A stretch of DNA of 59,527 bases. Source: Bradyrhizobium sp. NAS96.2 (GTDB taxonomy: Bacteria; Pseudomonadota; Alphaproteobacteria; Rhizobiales; Xanthobacteraceae). The notes beneath the pieces were generated by a model. The model ran no database searches. It was not told the DNA's origin and was given only the letters and a program-made list of their open reading frames with translations. The position numbers and the translations under genes are program-made. The stretch spans positions 1 through 59,527 of the forward strand of contig NZ_LGHK01000060.1 in the NCBI RefSeq assembly GCF_001908235.1, read 5' to 3'. This document shows, piece by piece, positions 26,750 through 35,371 of the stretch (position 1 is the first letter of the stretch; every line of letters begins with the position of its first letter).

Positions 26750-27244
26750 TCAGCCGACCGGTCCGGGGACCCAATAATCCCCCGCAAGCGGGCTAACTTT
26801 TACATCGCTGATGACTCCGAGCTCCAGACTTGGATCGAAATAACGCATCGTCCGCTCATTGAGATCAATGATGCGGCCAGGCCTGAGTGGCCCCACATCA
26901 TTTATCTTGACGATGACCTTCTTGCCTGCAGCCTCGACCAGCGCATATTTCGGCCTCGCGCCGAATTCGACCCCACCAAACTTCCGACGCAGACTTGTCT
27001 TGATGGCGGCCGCCCAGGCCGAGCGATCATAGCGCTCGCCGGAAGCAGTGCTCGGACCGCCCTCCTCCTTGCCGGGCTTGAACGGATTGTACATGGATGC
27101 TGCGCCAACGATCGCATCCCCGCAAGCAGCATTGACGACATCGCTTGAATGAACCGCACCGATTTCACTTCCAGCAGCTCGGCCAAAAATGGTGAGCGCA
27201 ACTACGGCGCCGCAAACTGCGGCGCTCGAGCCGAACAGCATCAT
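26750..27244 (-). CDS. RlpA-like double-psi beta-barrel protein
   Basis: A 164-residue exported protein. A signal segment (FGSSAAVCGAVVALTIFGRA) is followed by an RlpA/DPBB domain: GAASMYNPFKPG, STASGERYDR, AIKTSLRRKFG, VIVKINDVGPL with the active-type Asp, and RIIDLNERTMRYF. RlpA proteins are septal or envelope lytic transglycosylases, or only bind peptidoglycan. There is no SPOR domain. Start ATG 27244 (or 27241) follows AAGGAG. It lies 59 bp upstream of the TrpF-like gene, so the two may be co-transcribed. Confidence 0.8.
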   Translation of the reverse strand: MMLFGSSAAVCGAVVALTIFGRAAGSEIGAVHSSDVVNAACGDAIVGAASMYNPFKPGKEEGGPSTASGERYDRSAWAAAIKTSLRRKFGGVEFGARPKYALVEAAGKKVIVKINDVGPLRPGRIIDLNERTMRYFDPSLELGVISDVKVSPLAGDYWVPGPVG

Positions 27245-27479
27245 AACTCCTTGACTGATTTTTTCTCGATCGTTCGGTTCCCGATTTCGCAAAACATCGC
27301 CGAGTGAACGTGGAGACGTTAACCCGGTGCCAGTTCTTTGCGGATTCGTGCCAATTCCGGCGACGGAACCATTGTGGGAACCGCAGCCGGTCCCACACAG
27401 TGTTTTTAGTTCTCGCCCGACTAAGACAGAGAATGCGTCAGCAACATGACTGAACAGAACGTCCTCGACGGCGCGTGAA

Positions 27480-27586
27480 CAGTGCATCGGCGTCACCTTC
27501 CGCACCCGCTCGATCGAGGAGATCCGCGAGATCTTCGACGAGTGTGCAAGGAGATCAGGCCCGCCGTCGAAGCGCGCAAGCTGCAG
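27480..27586 (+). pseudogene. Worn 3'-part copy of the quinone oxidoreductase gene
   Basis: 27480-27586 aligns with 25684-25791, about 87% by eye with one deleted base that breaks the frame. The readable piece is CIGVTFRTRSIEEIREIFDE, matching YIGVTFRTRSIEEIREIFEE. It is in the same orientation as the parent, 1.6 kb downstream, separated by the TrpF-like and RlpA-like genes. It is the oldest-looking of the three such fragments. Confidence 0.8.
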
Positions 27587-27696
27587 CCGCGCTGGCGTTA
27601 ACGATGCTTAACGACTTCCGGCCTGAGCGAGATCGCTTCGCAGTTTGTTAGAATTTGCTCGCTACCTCGTCCAGGCACAGGGACCTGGGGAAAGAC

Positions 27697-28510
27697 ATGG
27701 CAAAGCGGGCAAAGCGTGCGAAGACAGAGACGCTCGCACTACCGACGGCCGGAAGAGTTGCAATCGGCGTCATGGCCGTTGCCGCATTGGGGTACGGTTT
27801 GCTGTCTCGCCCGGCGAGCATTCAACCGACAAAAAAAATCGACCGCGCATCAAGTCCTCGCGCTGTCAGCTCCAGCTCCAGCCCGCACGCCAACTCCAGT
27901 TCACGTACCAGTGCCAGTTCCCGCTCCAGTCCCGGCCCCGGCGCCTCGGATCGAAACACCAAAAGCCGCTGTCGCACCCGGAAGACTTGATCGGCAGATG
28001 GTTGACTACGTCAGCCACCAGACGCCGGGCACCGTCGTCATCGATACTGAAAACACATTCCTCTATCTCGTTCTGAACGACGGGCAAGCACTGCGCTACG
28101 GCATCGGTGTCGGTCGCGAGGGTTTCACGTGGTCCGGTGAACAGACCGTGGCCCGCAAAACAGCATGGCCGGATTGGCGTCCGCCTTCGGAGATGATTTC
28201 GCGTCAGCCTTATCTGCCGCGGTTCATGGCAGGCGGTCCCGGAAATCCGCTTGGCGCTCGGGCGATGTATCTGGGCGAGACTGAATATAGAATTCACGGC
28301 ACCAACAAACCCGACACGATCGGGAAGCGGGTCTCATCCGGCTGCATCCGGCTGACCAATGACGACGTCATGGACCTCTATGAGCGGGTGAAAATCGGAG
28401 CGAAAGTGATCGTGCTTCCAGCAACATCAGCCCATCGATCGTCCCCGGGAACGCCGCCCGACGCCGCCTTCCAAACACCGGACCAGGCATCCCCGTCGCA
28501 ACGCTCATGA
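27697..28510 (+). CDS. L,D-transpeptidase (YkuD/ErfK), frameshifted in an A8 run
   Basis: The first frame gives MAKRAKRAKTETLALPTAG and a membrane anchor (VAIGVMAVAALGYGLLS). At eight As (27831-27838) it shifts; with seven it continues IQPTKKSTAHQVLALSAPAP into a Pro/Ala/Val-rich linker and then a YkuD domain, for 270 residues. Catalytic motif: HGTNKPDTIG followed by SSGCIRLTNDDV with the nucleophile Cys. These periplasmic enzymes form 3-3 cross-links in peptidoglycan or attach proteins to it. ATG 27697 follows GGGGAAAG. An A8 tract can cause RNA-polymerase slippage, so the gene may still be expressed if the base is real. Confidence 0.82.
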
Positions 28511-28574
28511 CGTGCCTGGTCTTCGCGATCATCACCTGTGCTGCGGTGAGATTCGATGATCGCCACATCGACGG

Positions 28575-29501
28575 CTACCAGTCGTCGTAGAGCCATTCCC
28601 TTGGCGGCATCCGAGGCGGCCCTCTCGCGTAGGGCGGCTCATATGTCCGCTGGGGCTTGCGAGGGCTCGGAGCCGGCTGCGTCGAAGGTGGCTGCGTCGG
28701 AGGCGCCGACGCCTTCTGCTCGGAAACCTTCGCGAGCGCCCGTTTCAATTCCTCCTGGCTTGCCTTGAGCTCCTCGATGGCTTTGGAGCTCTCGCGGGCC
28801 GTCTGTTGCTGCTCCGCCTTGAGCTGTTCGATGTTTCGCTGCACGTTGGCGAGATCGCGCGCAATGGTTTGCAGCAGCTCGGTCCGATCCGGAGCCGCTG
28901 CAGGAGCCGGCGGCGCTGTGTCCGGCGTTGCCTTCGGCGCGGCGTCCTGCGTTGCGACCGGCGGCGCGGGCGTCGGTTGCGGTGGCGCAGGCTCCGCCGC
29001 GGCAACTTGAACGGCCGATGGGGCTCGCCGCACGGGAAGCGGCGGATCATTCGGCGGCGATGATGGAGCCGAAGCGAGCTGCGGCACCCAGCGGGCGACA
29101 ACCAGCTTGGCTTTCGCACCATAGGACGACTGCGAAGCCAGCACTGCGACAACGACGCACGCCGCCATCGACAAGGCGGCAAGGGCCCGGAAAGCCGGCC
29201 TTCCGGACGATGATGGCGAGCCAGGTCCGGACGAAGCAGGTCCGAACGAAGCACCAGGACCGGACGGAGCCGCAGGACCGGATGAAGCAGCAGGTCCGAC
29301 CGAGGGCAGGACGGGTGCAGCCGACGCCGGCGACGGTGGCGGCGCAGCGTCGCGCTCCAGCTTTGCAAGCTGCTCGCTCAAGCGCGTGAGCTCCTCATCC
29401 GCGCGGACGATCTGCTTGTGGGCTTCCGCTAATCGTTCATCGGCGCTCGCGGTCGGGCCCGCGCCAGCTTCACCTGCATTCGGAGTGGTTGTGGAGCTCA
29501 T
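28575..29501 (-). CDS. Membrane-anchored coiled-coil protein, unknown function
   Basis: A 308-residue protein with a short N-terminal coiled coil (HKQIVRADEELTRLSEQLAK) and a Pro/Ser/Gly-rich region. One membrane span follows (ALAALSMAACVVVAVLASQ, about residue 120), then a Pro/Ala linker. A second, longer coiled coil (about 200-265, IARDLANVQRNIEQLKAEQQ) precedes a proline-rich tail ending PREWLYDDW. ATG 29501 is preferred over an upstream in-frame start. Likely an inner-membrane protein with a periplasmic coiled coil. It converges with the transpeptidase gene. Confidence 0.72.
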   Translation of the reverse strand: MSSTTTPNAGEAGAGPTASADERLAEAHKQIVRADEELTRLSEQLAKLERDAAPPPSPASAAPVLPSVGPAASSGPAAPSGPGASFGPASSGPGSPSSSGRPAFRALAALSMAACVVVAVLASQSSYGAKAKLVVARWVPQLASAPSSPPNDPPLPVRRAPSAVQVAAAEPAPPQPTPAPPVATQDAAPKATPDTAPPAPAAAPDRTELLQTIARDLANVQRNIEQLKAEQQQTARESSKAIEELKASQEELKRALAKVSEQKASAPPTQPPSTQPAPSPRKPQRTYEPPYARGPPRMPPREWLYDDW

Positions 29502-29689
29502 TGGCGTGTCCCTCTTCCGTCCAATGTCATCCAAGACTGCCGTCTCGGTATCGGTCAGCGTTGATCAGCGCCCAGCCTCCCGCTCAGTCTTGTCCAAGCT
29601 ATGGCATGATAGCGTGCTCGACGGCTCCTGATAAGCAGGATCGCCCTCCCGTTTTTGGCGCGGACTACCGGACCCCGGCTAGCCATAAG

Positions 29690-30715
29690 TCAGGTCCGCC
29701 AGGGCATTCGCCGCGCAACCAACCAGTGGGCTCCGGGGAGAGCGGAAGCCTGATCAGAGCACCGCTGAAGCGATGCTACGCGGTCAGCATTTGGGCTCCA
29801 CATTCCCCCGCAGGCAATGACCCATACTCGGGCGTGCTTCTCGGCGACGACGCCTGCCAAAACTGCCCCCAACGCAACCGCTCCACTCGGCTCAACCTGG
29901 ATGCCGCAAACGTCGCGCAAGAGGCAACGTGCGTCCTCCACCAACTTGTCGCTGACCGCGCACAGCCGGACTTCCGATTTCTCCAAAATTTCGAACGCAC
30001 GTACGCCAATCTTGCGAGACCGCAAGGCATCACATGAGGTGTCGCCAACGGGATCGATCCGGATGGGCGCGCCCAGCGCACGCGCGCGAGCATATCGTGG
30101 GTGGGTTTCCGGCTCGACAACATAGATCTCCGCAGAAATAGATCTGGAGCGCAGGGCCAGCGCCACGCCAGCCGCCAATCCGCCGCCGCCACAGGCCACG
30201 ACGACGGCGTCAGACTTCGAATTACTTGCGTCGATCGCAGCGGCGATCTCCGAGCCCAGTGTGAAGCTGCCCGCAATCATCTCCATATCTTCGAAGGCAT
30301 GGAGGTTACGCCAACTGCGCTTTCGTGCCTCGACTTCGGCGCGTTCTGCCAACTCCGAGCGTTCCGCGAGATGTATCTCTGCTCCAGTTCTTCGAGCCTG
30401 CTCTAGTTTGAAGGCCGGTGCGTCGCTTGGCATAATCAAAGAGGCCGGCTTGCAAAGTGTTTGGGCGGCCAAGCCAACTGCAATTGGGAAGTTTCCAGCT
30501 CCCGCGGCTACGACGCCTTGTGAGGCATTGCGGACCCCCAGTATTGCGCCCCGAAACTTGAACGATCCACTGCGTTGGAGGGTTTCATCTTTAACGTAGA
30601 CTGTGTATCCGACCCGAGCATTTAACTCGGACGAAGATCGCATGGGGGTTCTGCAAGCTTGCTGCGAAATAAATTCAAGGTCTCGCGGCAGCAGATCAAG
30701 GGAGTGACCAAGCAT
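29690..30715 (-). CDS. Threonine/serine dehydratase-like PLP enzyme
   Basis: A 341-residue fold-type II PLP enzyme. The Schiff-base Lys is in GSFKFRGAI, the phosphate loop in VVACGGGGLAAGVALAL, with GAGNFPIAVGLAAQ for substrate binding. Length equals catabolic threonine dehydratases without an ACT domain. The SGNHAQ-type motif is GAGNFPIA here, so the true substrate may be another hydroxy or dicarboxylic amino acid. ATG 30715 follows GGAAGG. No flanking amino-acid genes. Confidence 0.82.
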   Translation of the reverse strand: MLGHSLDLLPRDLEFISQQACRTPMRSSSELNARVGYTVYVKDETLQRSGSFKFRGAILGVRNASQGVVAAGAGNFPIAVGLAAQTLCKPASLIMPSDAPAFKLEQARRTGAEIHLAERSELAERAEVEARKRSWRNLHAFEDMEMIAGSFTLGSEIAAAIDASNSKSDAVVVACGGGGLAAGVALALRSRSISAEIYVVEPETHPRYARARALGAPIRIDPVGDTSCDALRSRKIGVRAFEILEKSEVRLCAVSDKLVEDARCLLRDVCGIQVEPSGAVALGAVLAGVVAEKHARVWVIACGGMWSPNADRVASLQRCSDQASALPGAHWLVARRMPWRT

Positions 30716-30817
30716 CGTTACCTTCCGTGAACACGGCAAGACAGCCTAGACAAATATCGACCGCGCTCAAATCTGTGTCGGGTCAATTATTGTGACGATT
30801 CGATTCAATTGGCGTGT

Positions 30818-30924
30818 GGCGCAGGGAATGCCGGAGTGTCTCCCGCGTATGCTCGTGTGCGTTTTTGTTTCCGCTTTTGCACACGAGACCGCGGGTGCAG
30901 CGCGCACCCGGCATTCCCTGCGCC
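30818..30924. repeat. 107-bp nested palindromic repeat
   Basis: Outer arms GGCGCAGGGAATGCCGG (30818-30834) and CCGGCATTCCCTGCGCC (30908-30924) are perfect complements. Inside, CTCGTGTGC (30852-30860) pairs with GCACACGAG. The whole unit can fold into one long hairpin with internal bulges. I recall this type as a common Bradyrhizobium intergenic repeat; only one copy is in the window. Confidence 0.8.
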
Positions 30925-31163
30925 CTCTGTTGTCAGAGCAGCGAAACGAAATGCAGAGCTCGGGCAGATCATTTCGCGAGAATGCGATGGTGCGTCCTCA
31001 CTCGCAGCTGTCATCGCCCGCGAATGCGGGTGATCCGGTACGCCGCGGCTTCTCGGTTCAATAACGACTGCCTCTGGAATACTGGGTCGCCCGCTTTCGC
31101 GGGCGATGACACCGGAGACAGGTACGTAATGATGGCGGGCCGTATCGCGCGAGAACCATCGGT

Positions 31164-31285
31164 GTCGTCCTGGCGAAAGCCAGGACCCATTACCCCGAAT
31201 GCCAGTTACGACGCGATGCAGTTGCTACAGCTCACCTCAACAACACGACCCAGTGGTTGTGGGTCCTGGCTTTCGCCAGGACGAC
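31164..31285. repeat. Paired inverted repeat, 26-bp arms
   Basis: The arm at 31164-31189 (GTCGTCCTGGC-GAAAGCCAGGACCCA) is the perfect reverse complement of 31260-31285. Each arm is itself a hairpin, GTCCTGGC-GAAA-GCCAGGAC. The 70 bp between arms are not repeated. The layout resembles paired REP-type elements. Confidence 0.8.
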
Positions 31286-31460
31286 GGCGTGATTGGCGCA
31301 AACAGGTGCGACCGATGAACTGCGCGGTGCCGTCTTGAGATTCGGAATAGTTCGCAACAACTCCACTACCGAGACACGCACTTGCAAGTGAGTTGCGATT
31401 GCGCATGGCGAACGACGACTGGCACTTGATGTTCACGGACTCCCTGCTACACCGCCGCCC

Positions 31461-32849
31461 ATGACCTGTTCAAACACCAGCACATCCTCGACCAAGACAT
31501 CCGTCGCCGCGATCTCGATCCTTGCCAGCGGCAGCATGGCCGTCGCGAAATTCGTCGTCGGCATCGCCATCGGATCGCTGGCCTTGATCTCCGAGGCGCT
31601 GCACTCGTCGATCGACCTGGTCGCCACCATCATCACCTGGGCGGTGGTGCGGGTGTCGGATCAGCCGGCCGACGCCGAGCATCATTACGGCCACGGCAAG
31701 TTCGAGAGCGTCTCGGCGCTCGGCATCATCGCCATGCTCTATGTGCTGGCCGGCGGCATCCTGGTGCAGGCTTACAGCCATTTGCGCGAGGGCGCGCCGC
31801 CGCCGTCGATCTCGGCCATCCCCTTCATCGTTCTCCTCCTCGATATCGGCGTCAATCTGTGGCGCGCCCGCGCGCTGCACCGCGCCGCGCGCGATACCAA
31901 GAGCCAGGCGCTGGCCGCCGACGCGCTGCATTTCGCCTCCGACGTGATGGGCTCGACCGCCGTCATCGTCGGCCTGGTGCTGGCAGGCCTCGGCTTCTGG
32001 TGGGGCGACGCGGCGGCGGCGATCGCGGTCGCCGTGATGATCGCCCTGCTCGGCCTGCGCATGGCGCGGGAGACGGTCGAGACCCTGCTCGACCGCGCGC
32101 CCGAAGGCGCGCTGGAAGAGGCCACCGCCGCCATCAAGGCCGTGCCGGGCGTGGTCGACGTCGACCGCTTGCGGGTCCGCATGGTCGGCGCGACGCATTT
32201 CATCGATGCCATCGCCAAGGTGCCGCGCACCTACCCGATCGACCGCGTCGAGGACATCAAGCGCCGGGCGCAGGAGGCGATGACCAAGGCGTTCGGCGAC
32301 GCCGACCTCACCTTCACCGCGGTGCCGGTGGCGCGCGACAATGAGAGCGTGCGCGAACGCATCATGGTGATCGCGCGCAATTCCGGCCTCGCCATCCACC
32401 ACGTCACCGTCCACGACATCGACGGCAAGCTGATCGTCGGCATCGACCTCGAGCTCGACAGCGACATGGCGCTGGATGCCGCACACGACATTGCCCACGA
32501 GCTCGAGCGCGCGATCCGCGAGGATTTCGGCGAGGACGTCGAGGTCGACACCCATATCGAGCCGCTGCAGCCGGAACTGCCGTGGGGAACCGATGCCGCG
32601 CCCGACCGCGTCGAGGCCATCAAGACCGCGCTGACCGGATTTGCCGATGGCGGCGCGATCCATGACATTCACAATGTACGGGTCCGCAACACCGACGCCG
32701 GCGAGATCGTCAACTTCCATTGCCGCGCCGAGCCTTCGATGAGTGTGATCAAGGTGCACGAAAGCGTCGACGAGATTGAACGCAAACTGCGCCGCGCGTT
32801 CCCGACCGTGAAGCGTGTGATCAGTCACGCAGAACCGGCGCGCGCGTAA
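31461..32849 (+). CDS. Cation diffusion facilitator (CDF) transporter
   Basis: A 462-residue inner-membrane exporter. Six membrane helices occupy about residues 15-200; metal-site motifs are SEALHSSIDLV in helix 2 and ADALHFASDVMGS in helix 5, the HxxxD pairs of zinc/iron/manganese CDFs, plus the HHYGHGKFE loop. The cytoplasmic tail is about twice the usual length and appears to hold two CDF-type dimerisation domains (about 210-290 and 300-380) and further sequence. ATG 31461. Metal not determinable from sequence alone. Confidence 0.88.
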   Translation: MTCSNTSTSSTKTSVAAISILASGSMAVAKFVVGIAIGSLALISEALHSSIDLVATIITWAVVRVSDQPADAEHHYGHGKFESVSALGIIAMLYVLAGGILVQAYSHLREGAPPPSISAIPFIVLLLDIGVNLWRARALHRAARDTKSQALAADALHFASDVMGSTAVIVGLVLAGLGFWWGDAAAAIAVAVMIALLGLRMARETVETLLDRAPEGALEEATAAIKAVPGVVDVDRLRVRMVGATHFIDAIAKVPRTYPIDRVEDIKRRAQEAMTKAFGDADLTFTAVPVARDNESVRERIMVIARNSGLAIHHVTVHDIDGKLIVGIDLELDSDMALDAAHDIAHELERAIREDFGEDVEVDTHIEPLQPELPWGTDAAPDRVEAIKTALTGFADGGAIHDIHNVRVRNTDAGEIVNFHCRAEPSMSVIKVHESVDEIERKLRRAFPTVKRVISHAEPARA

Positions 32850-33042
32850 TTCTACGGAGCCGTTCCTGTTTCGGACTCACTTTGCGCAACCCGATTCTGT
32901 TTTGGGCAAGAATTATTTCGCATTAACGAATCGTTGACTCTCGACAGTCCCGGAAATCTGGATTCAAATGATCATGATTCGGATGCGACGTGGGGAGCAT
33001 CCGATCCTGGTAAAAAATCAAGCTTAGATGGGGGTCTAAGGC

Positions 33043-35364
33043 ATGGCGCGCGCGCATGCAGCGAACGCTTGCGTCCAATCCGATTCGATCAAAGGATTGG
33101 CGCAGTCGATCGCGAAACCGGCCTATCACAGGCTGTTGACGGCCGAGCCTGCACTGCGCCGCGCTGTCCCGACGCTCATCATCGCCTTCCTCATCACGAT
33201 CTGCCTCGGCGCCTTCGTCCAGGTGATCGACCAGAACCGGCAGAAGCGCGGCGCGATGAAGCGCGATCTCGCCGCACTCTCCGACATCCTCGCCGAGCGT
33301 CTCGACCGCCTGACCTCGGTGCGCCGCGAGCGGCTCGCCAATATCGAGAAGCTGCAGGAGCTGCTGCCGGATCTGATCCCGTCCTGGGGCATCACCTATG
33401 GCCGCCACGTCATCATCACCAGCGCCGATCACCGCGTGCTGGCGCGCGTGCCGATCGACGGCGCCGGCGAGAACGACCGCATCCTCGACATCGTCTCCAC
33501 CGCGCAACTCCTGATCGCTCCGGGCCAGCAGGGCGCGGTCAGCGACATGACGCTGCCGAGCGGCACCGGCGCGCTGGCGATCTCGCAACTCGTCAAGTCG
33601 CTGCCCGGCCAGGTCGTCGTCATCCAGGAGATGAACGAGCCGATCTGGGGATCGGACGCCGCACTCTCGGTGACGCTGTCGGCGACCACGAGCTTCGTGG
33701 TGCTGATCCTCGGCTTCGCCTTCCACTGGCAATCGACCCGCGCCCGCGAGGGCGACCTGATTAACGACGCCGTGCGCGGCCGGATCGATACCGCGCTCAA
33801 CCGCGGCCGCTGCGGCTTGTGGGACTGGGACCTGTCGCGCGGCAGGATCTTCTGGTCGCAGTCGATGTTCACCCTGCTCGGCCTTGACAGCCGCAACGAC
33901 CTCCTCACCTTCGGCGAGGTCAACGCGCTGGTGAACTCCGACGACATCAACCTGTTCGACATCGCCGACCAGCTGATCTCGAACAAGATCGATCACATCG
34001 ACCAGAGCTTCCGCATGCGTCATGTCGGCGGCCACTGGATCTGGCTGCGCGTGCGCTGCGAGCTCAGCCACGCCGCCGCCGACAACGGCCTGCATCTGAT
34101 CGGCATCGCGGTCGACATCACCGAGCAGAAGAGCCTCGCCGAAAAGTCGGTGGAAGCCGACCTCCGGCTGCGCGACGCGATCGAGACCATTCCGGAAGCC
34201 TTCGTGCTCTGGGATGCCGACGACCGCCTCGTGCTCTGCAACTCGCACTTCCAGCGGCTGCACAAGCTGCCCGATACCGCCGTCAGCCCCGGCACCTCCT
34301 ACGAGACCGTGATCGAGGTCGGCAGCATGCCCGAGGTGCGCACCCGCCTGCACGAGAGCGGCGTGCCGGCGCCGGGCGCCCGCACCTTCGAGGCCCAGCT
34401 CGACGACGGCAGCTGGCTGCACATCAGCGAGCGCCGCACCAAGGACGGCGGCTACGTCTCGGTCGGCACCGACATCACCCGCATCAAGGCGCACGAGCAG
34501 AAGCTGGTCGACAACGACCTGCGGCTGCGCGCCACCGTGATCGACCTGCAACGCTCGCAATCCGAGCTGGAGCGGCAGGCGGTCGAGCTCGCCGACCTCG
34601 CCGAGAAGTATTCACAGGAGAAGACCCGCGCCGAGGACGCCAACGCCGCGAAGTCGAAGTTCCTCGCCAATATGAGCCATGAGCTGCGCACGCCGCTCAA
34701 CGCCATCATCGGCTTCTCCGAGATCATGGGCAGCGGCCTGTTCGGGACGCTCGGCTCGGACAAATACGCGGAGTACTGCCACGACATCCTGACCTCGGGG
34801 AAATACCTGCTCGAGGTCATCAACGACATTCTCGACATGTCGAAGATCGAGGCCGGCCGGATGAAGTTCGACATGGAGCCGCTCGACCTCTCCGGCATCC
34901 TCGCCGAGTCGCTGCGGGTGGTCTCGGGCCGCGCCGAGCACAAGGGCCTGTCGCTGGAATCGGATATCGAAAGCACGATCTCGGTTGTCGCCGACCGCCG
35001 CTCGGTCAAGCAAATCATCGTCAACCTGCTCTCCAATGCCGTGAAATTCACGCCCGACAACGGCCGCGTGCTCGTGCGCGGCCAGATGCTCGACGACTCG
35101 ATCGTGCTCTTGATCGCCGACAGCGGCATCGGCATCGCGCCGGAATCGCTGCGCCGGCTCGGCAAGCCGTTCGAGCAGGTCGAGAGCCAGCTCACCAAGA
35201 GCTACCAGGGCTCGGGCCTCGGACTTGCGATCGCCCGCTCGCTCACCAACCTGCACGGCGGCTCGATGAAGCTGCGCTCCAAGCTCGGCGTCGGCACCGT
35301 CGTCCGCGTCACCCTGCCCCGCGATCCCCGCTCGCTGCAGACCAGGCTGCCAGTAGCGGCCTGA
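33043..35364 (+). CDS. PAS-domain sensor histidine kinase
   Basis: A 773-residue inner-membrane kinase. Two membrane spans (TLIIAFLITICLGAFVQ near 48-65 and TTSFVVLILGFAF near 220) enclose a periplasmic sensor of about 150 residues. Two PAS domains follow (about 248-365 and 380-490), then a coiled coil, a HisKA box (FLANMSHELRTPLNAIIGFS) and an HATPase domain (NLLSNAVKFTPDNG; GSGLGLAIARSLTNLHGG). There is no receiver domain and no response-regulator gene beside it, so it is an orphan kinase; the HisKA sequence resembles the PleC/DivJ class of alphaproteobacteria. ATG 33043 follows TCTAAGG. Confidence 0.88.
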   Translation: MARAHAANACVQSDSIKGLAQSIAKPAYHRLLTAEPALRRAVPTLIIAFLITICLGAFVQVIDQNRQKRGAMKRDLAALSDILAERLDRLTSVRRERLANIEKLQELLPDLIPSWGITYGRHVIITSADHRVLARVPIDGAGENDRILDIVSTAQLLIAPGQQGAVSDMTLPSGTGALAISQLVKSLPGQVVVIQEMNEPIWGSDAALSVTLSATTSFVVLILGFAFHWQSTRAREGDLINDAVRGRIDTALNRGRCGLWDWDLSRGRIFWSQSMFTLLGLDSRNDLLTFGEVNALVNSDDINLFDIADQLISNKIDHIDQSFRMRHVGGHWIWLRVRCELSHAAADNGLHLIGIAVDITEQKSLAEKSVEADLRLRDAIETIPEAFVLWDADDRLVLCNSHFQRLHKLPDTAVSPGTSYETVIEVGSMPEVRTRLHESGVPAPGARTFEAQLDDGSWLHISERRTKDGGYVSVGTDITRIKAHEQKLVDNDLRLRATVIDLQRSQSELERQAVELADLAEKYSQEKTRAEDANAAKSKFLANMSHELRTPLNAIIGFSEIMGSGLFGTLGSDKYAEYCHDILTSGKYLLEVINDILDMSKIEAGRMKFDMEPLDLSGILAESLRVVSGRAEHKGLSLESDIESTISVVADRRSVKQIIVNLLSNAVKFTPDNGRVLVRGQMLDDSIVLLIADSGIGIAPESLRRLGKPFEQVESQLTKSYQGSGLGLAIARSLTNLHGGSMKLRSKLGVGTVVRVTLPRDPRSLQTRLPVAA

Positions 35365-35371
35365 GCCCCAC

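Larger units (their letters stand above)
30716..31460. other. Repeat-rich intergenic region of about 745 bp
   Basis: No convincing gene. It holds a nested palindrome (30818-30924), short palindromes such as CCCGCTTTCGCGGG (31089-31102) and a paired palindrome (31164-31285). Open frames here are products of the repeats. The promoter for the CDF gene should lie near the right end. Confidence 0.65.

Noticed and set aside
26784..27244. Reading the TrpF-like/RlpA-like segment as an ordinary operon of the oxidoreductase
   Set aside because: It is on the opposite strand and bracketed by the oxidoreductase gene and its 3' fragment, so insertion fits better.
30814..31338. Possible 174-residue protein in the repeat region
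   Set aside because: The frame runs through palindromic repeats and has no ribosome site; repeats readily create open frames.
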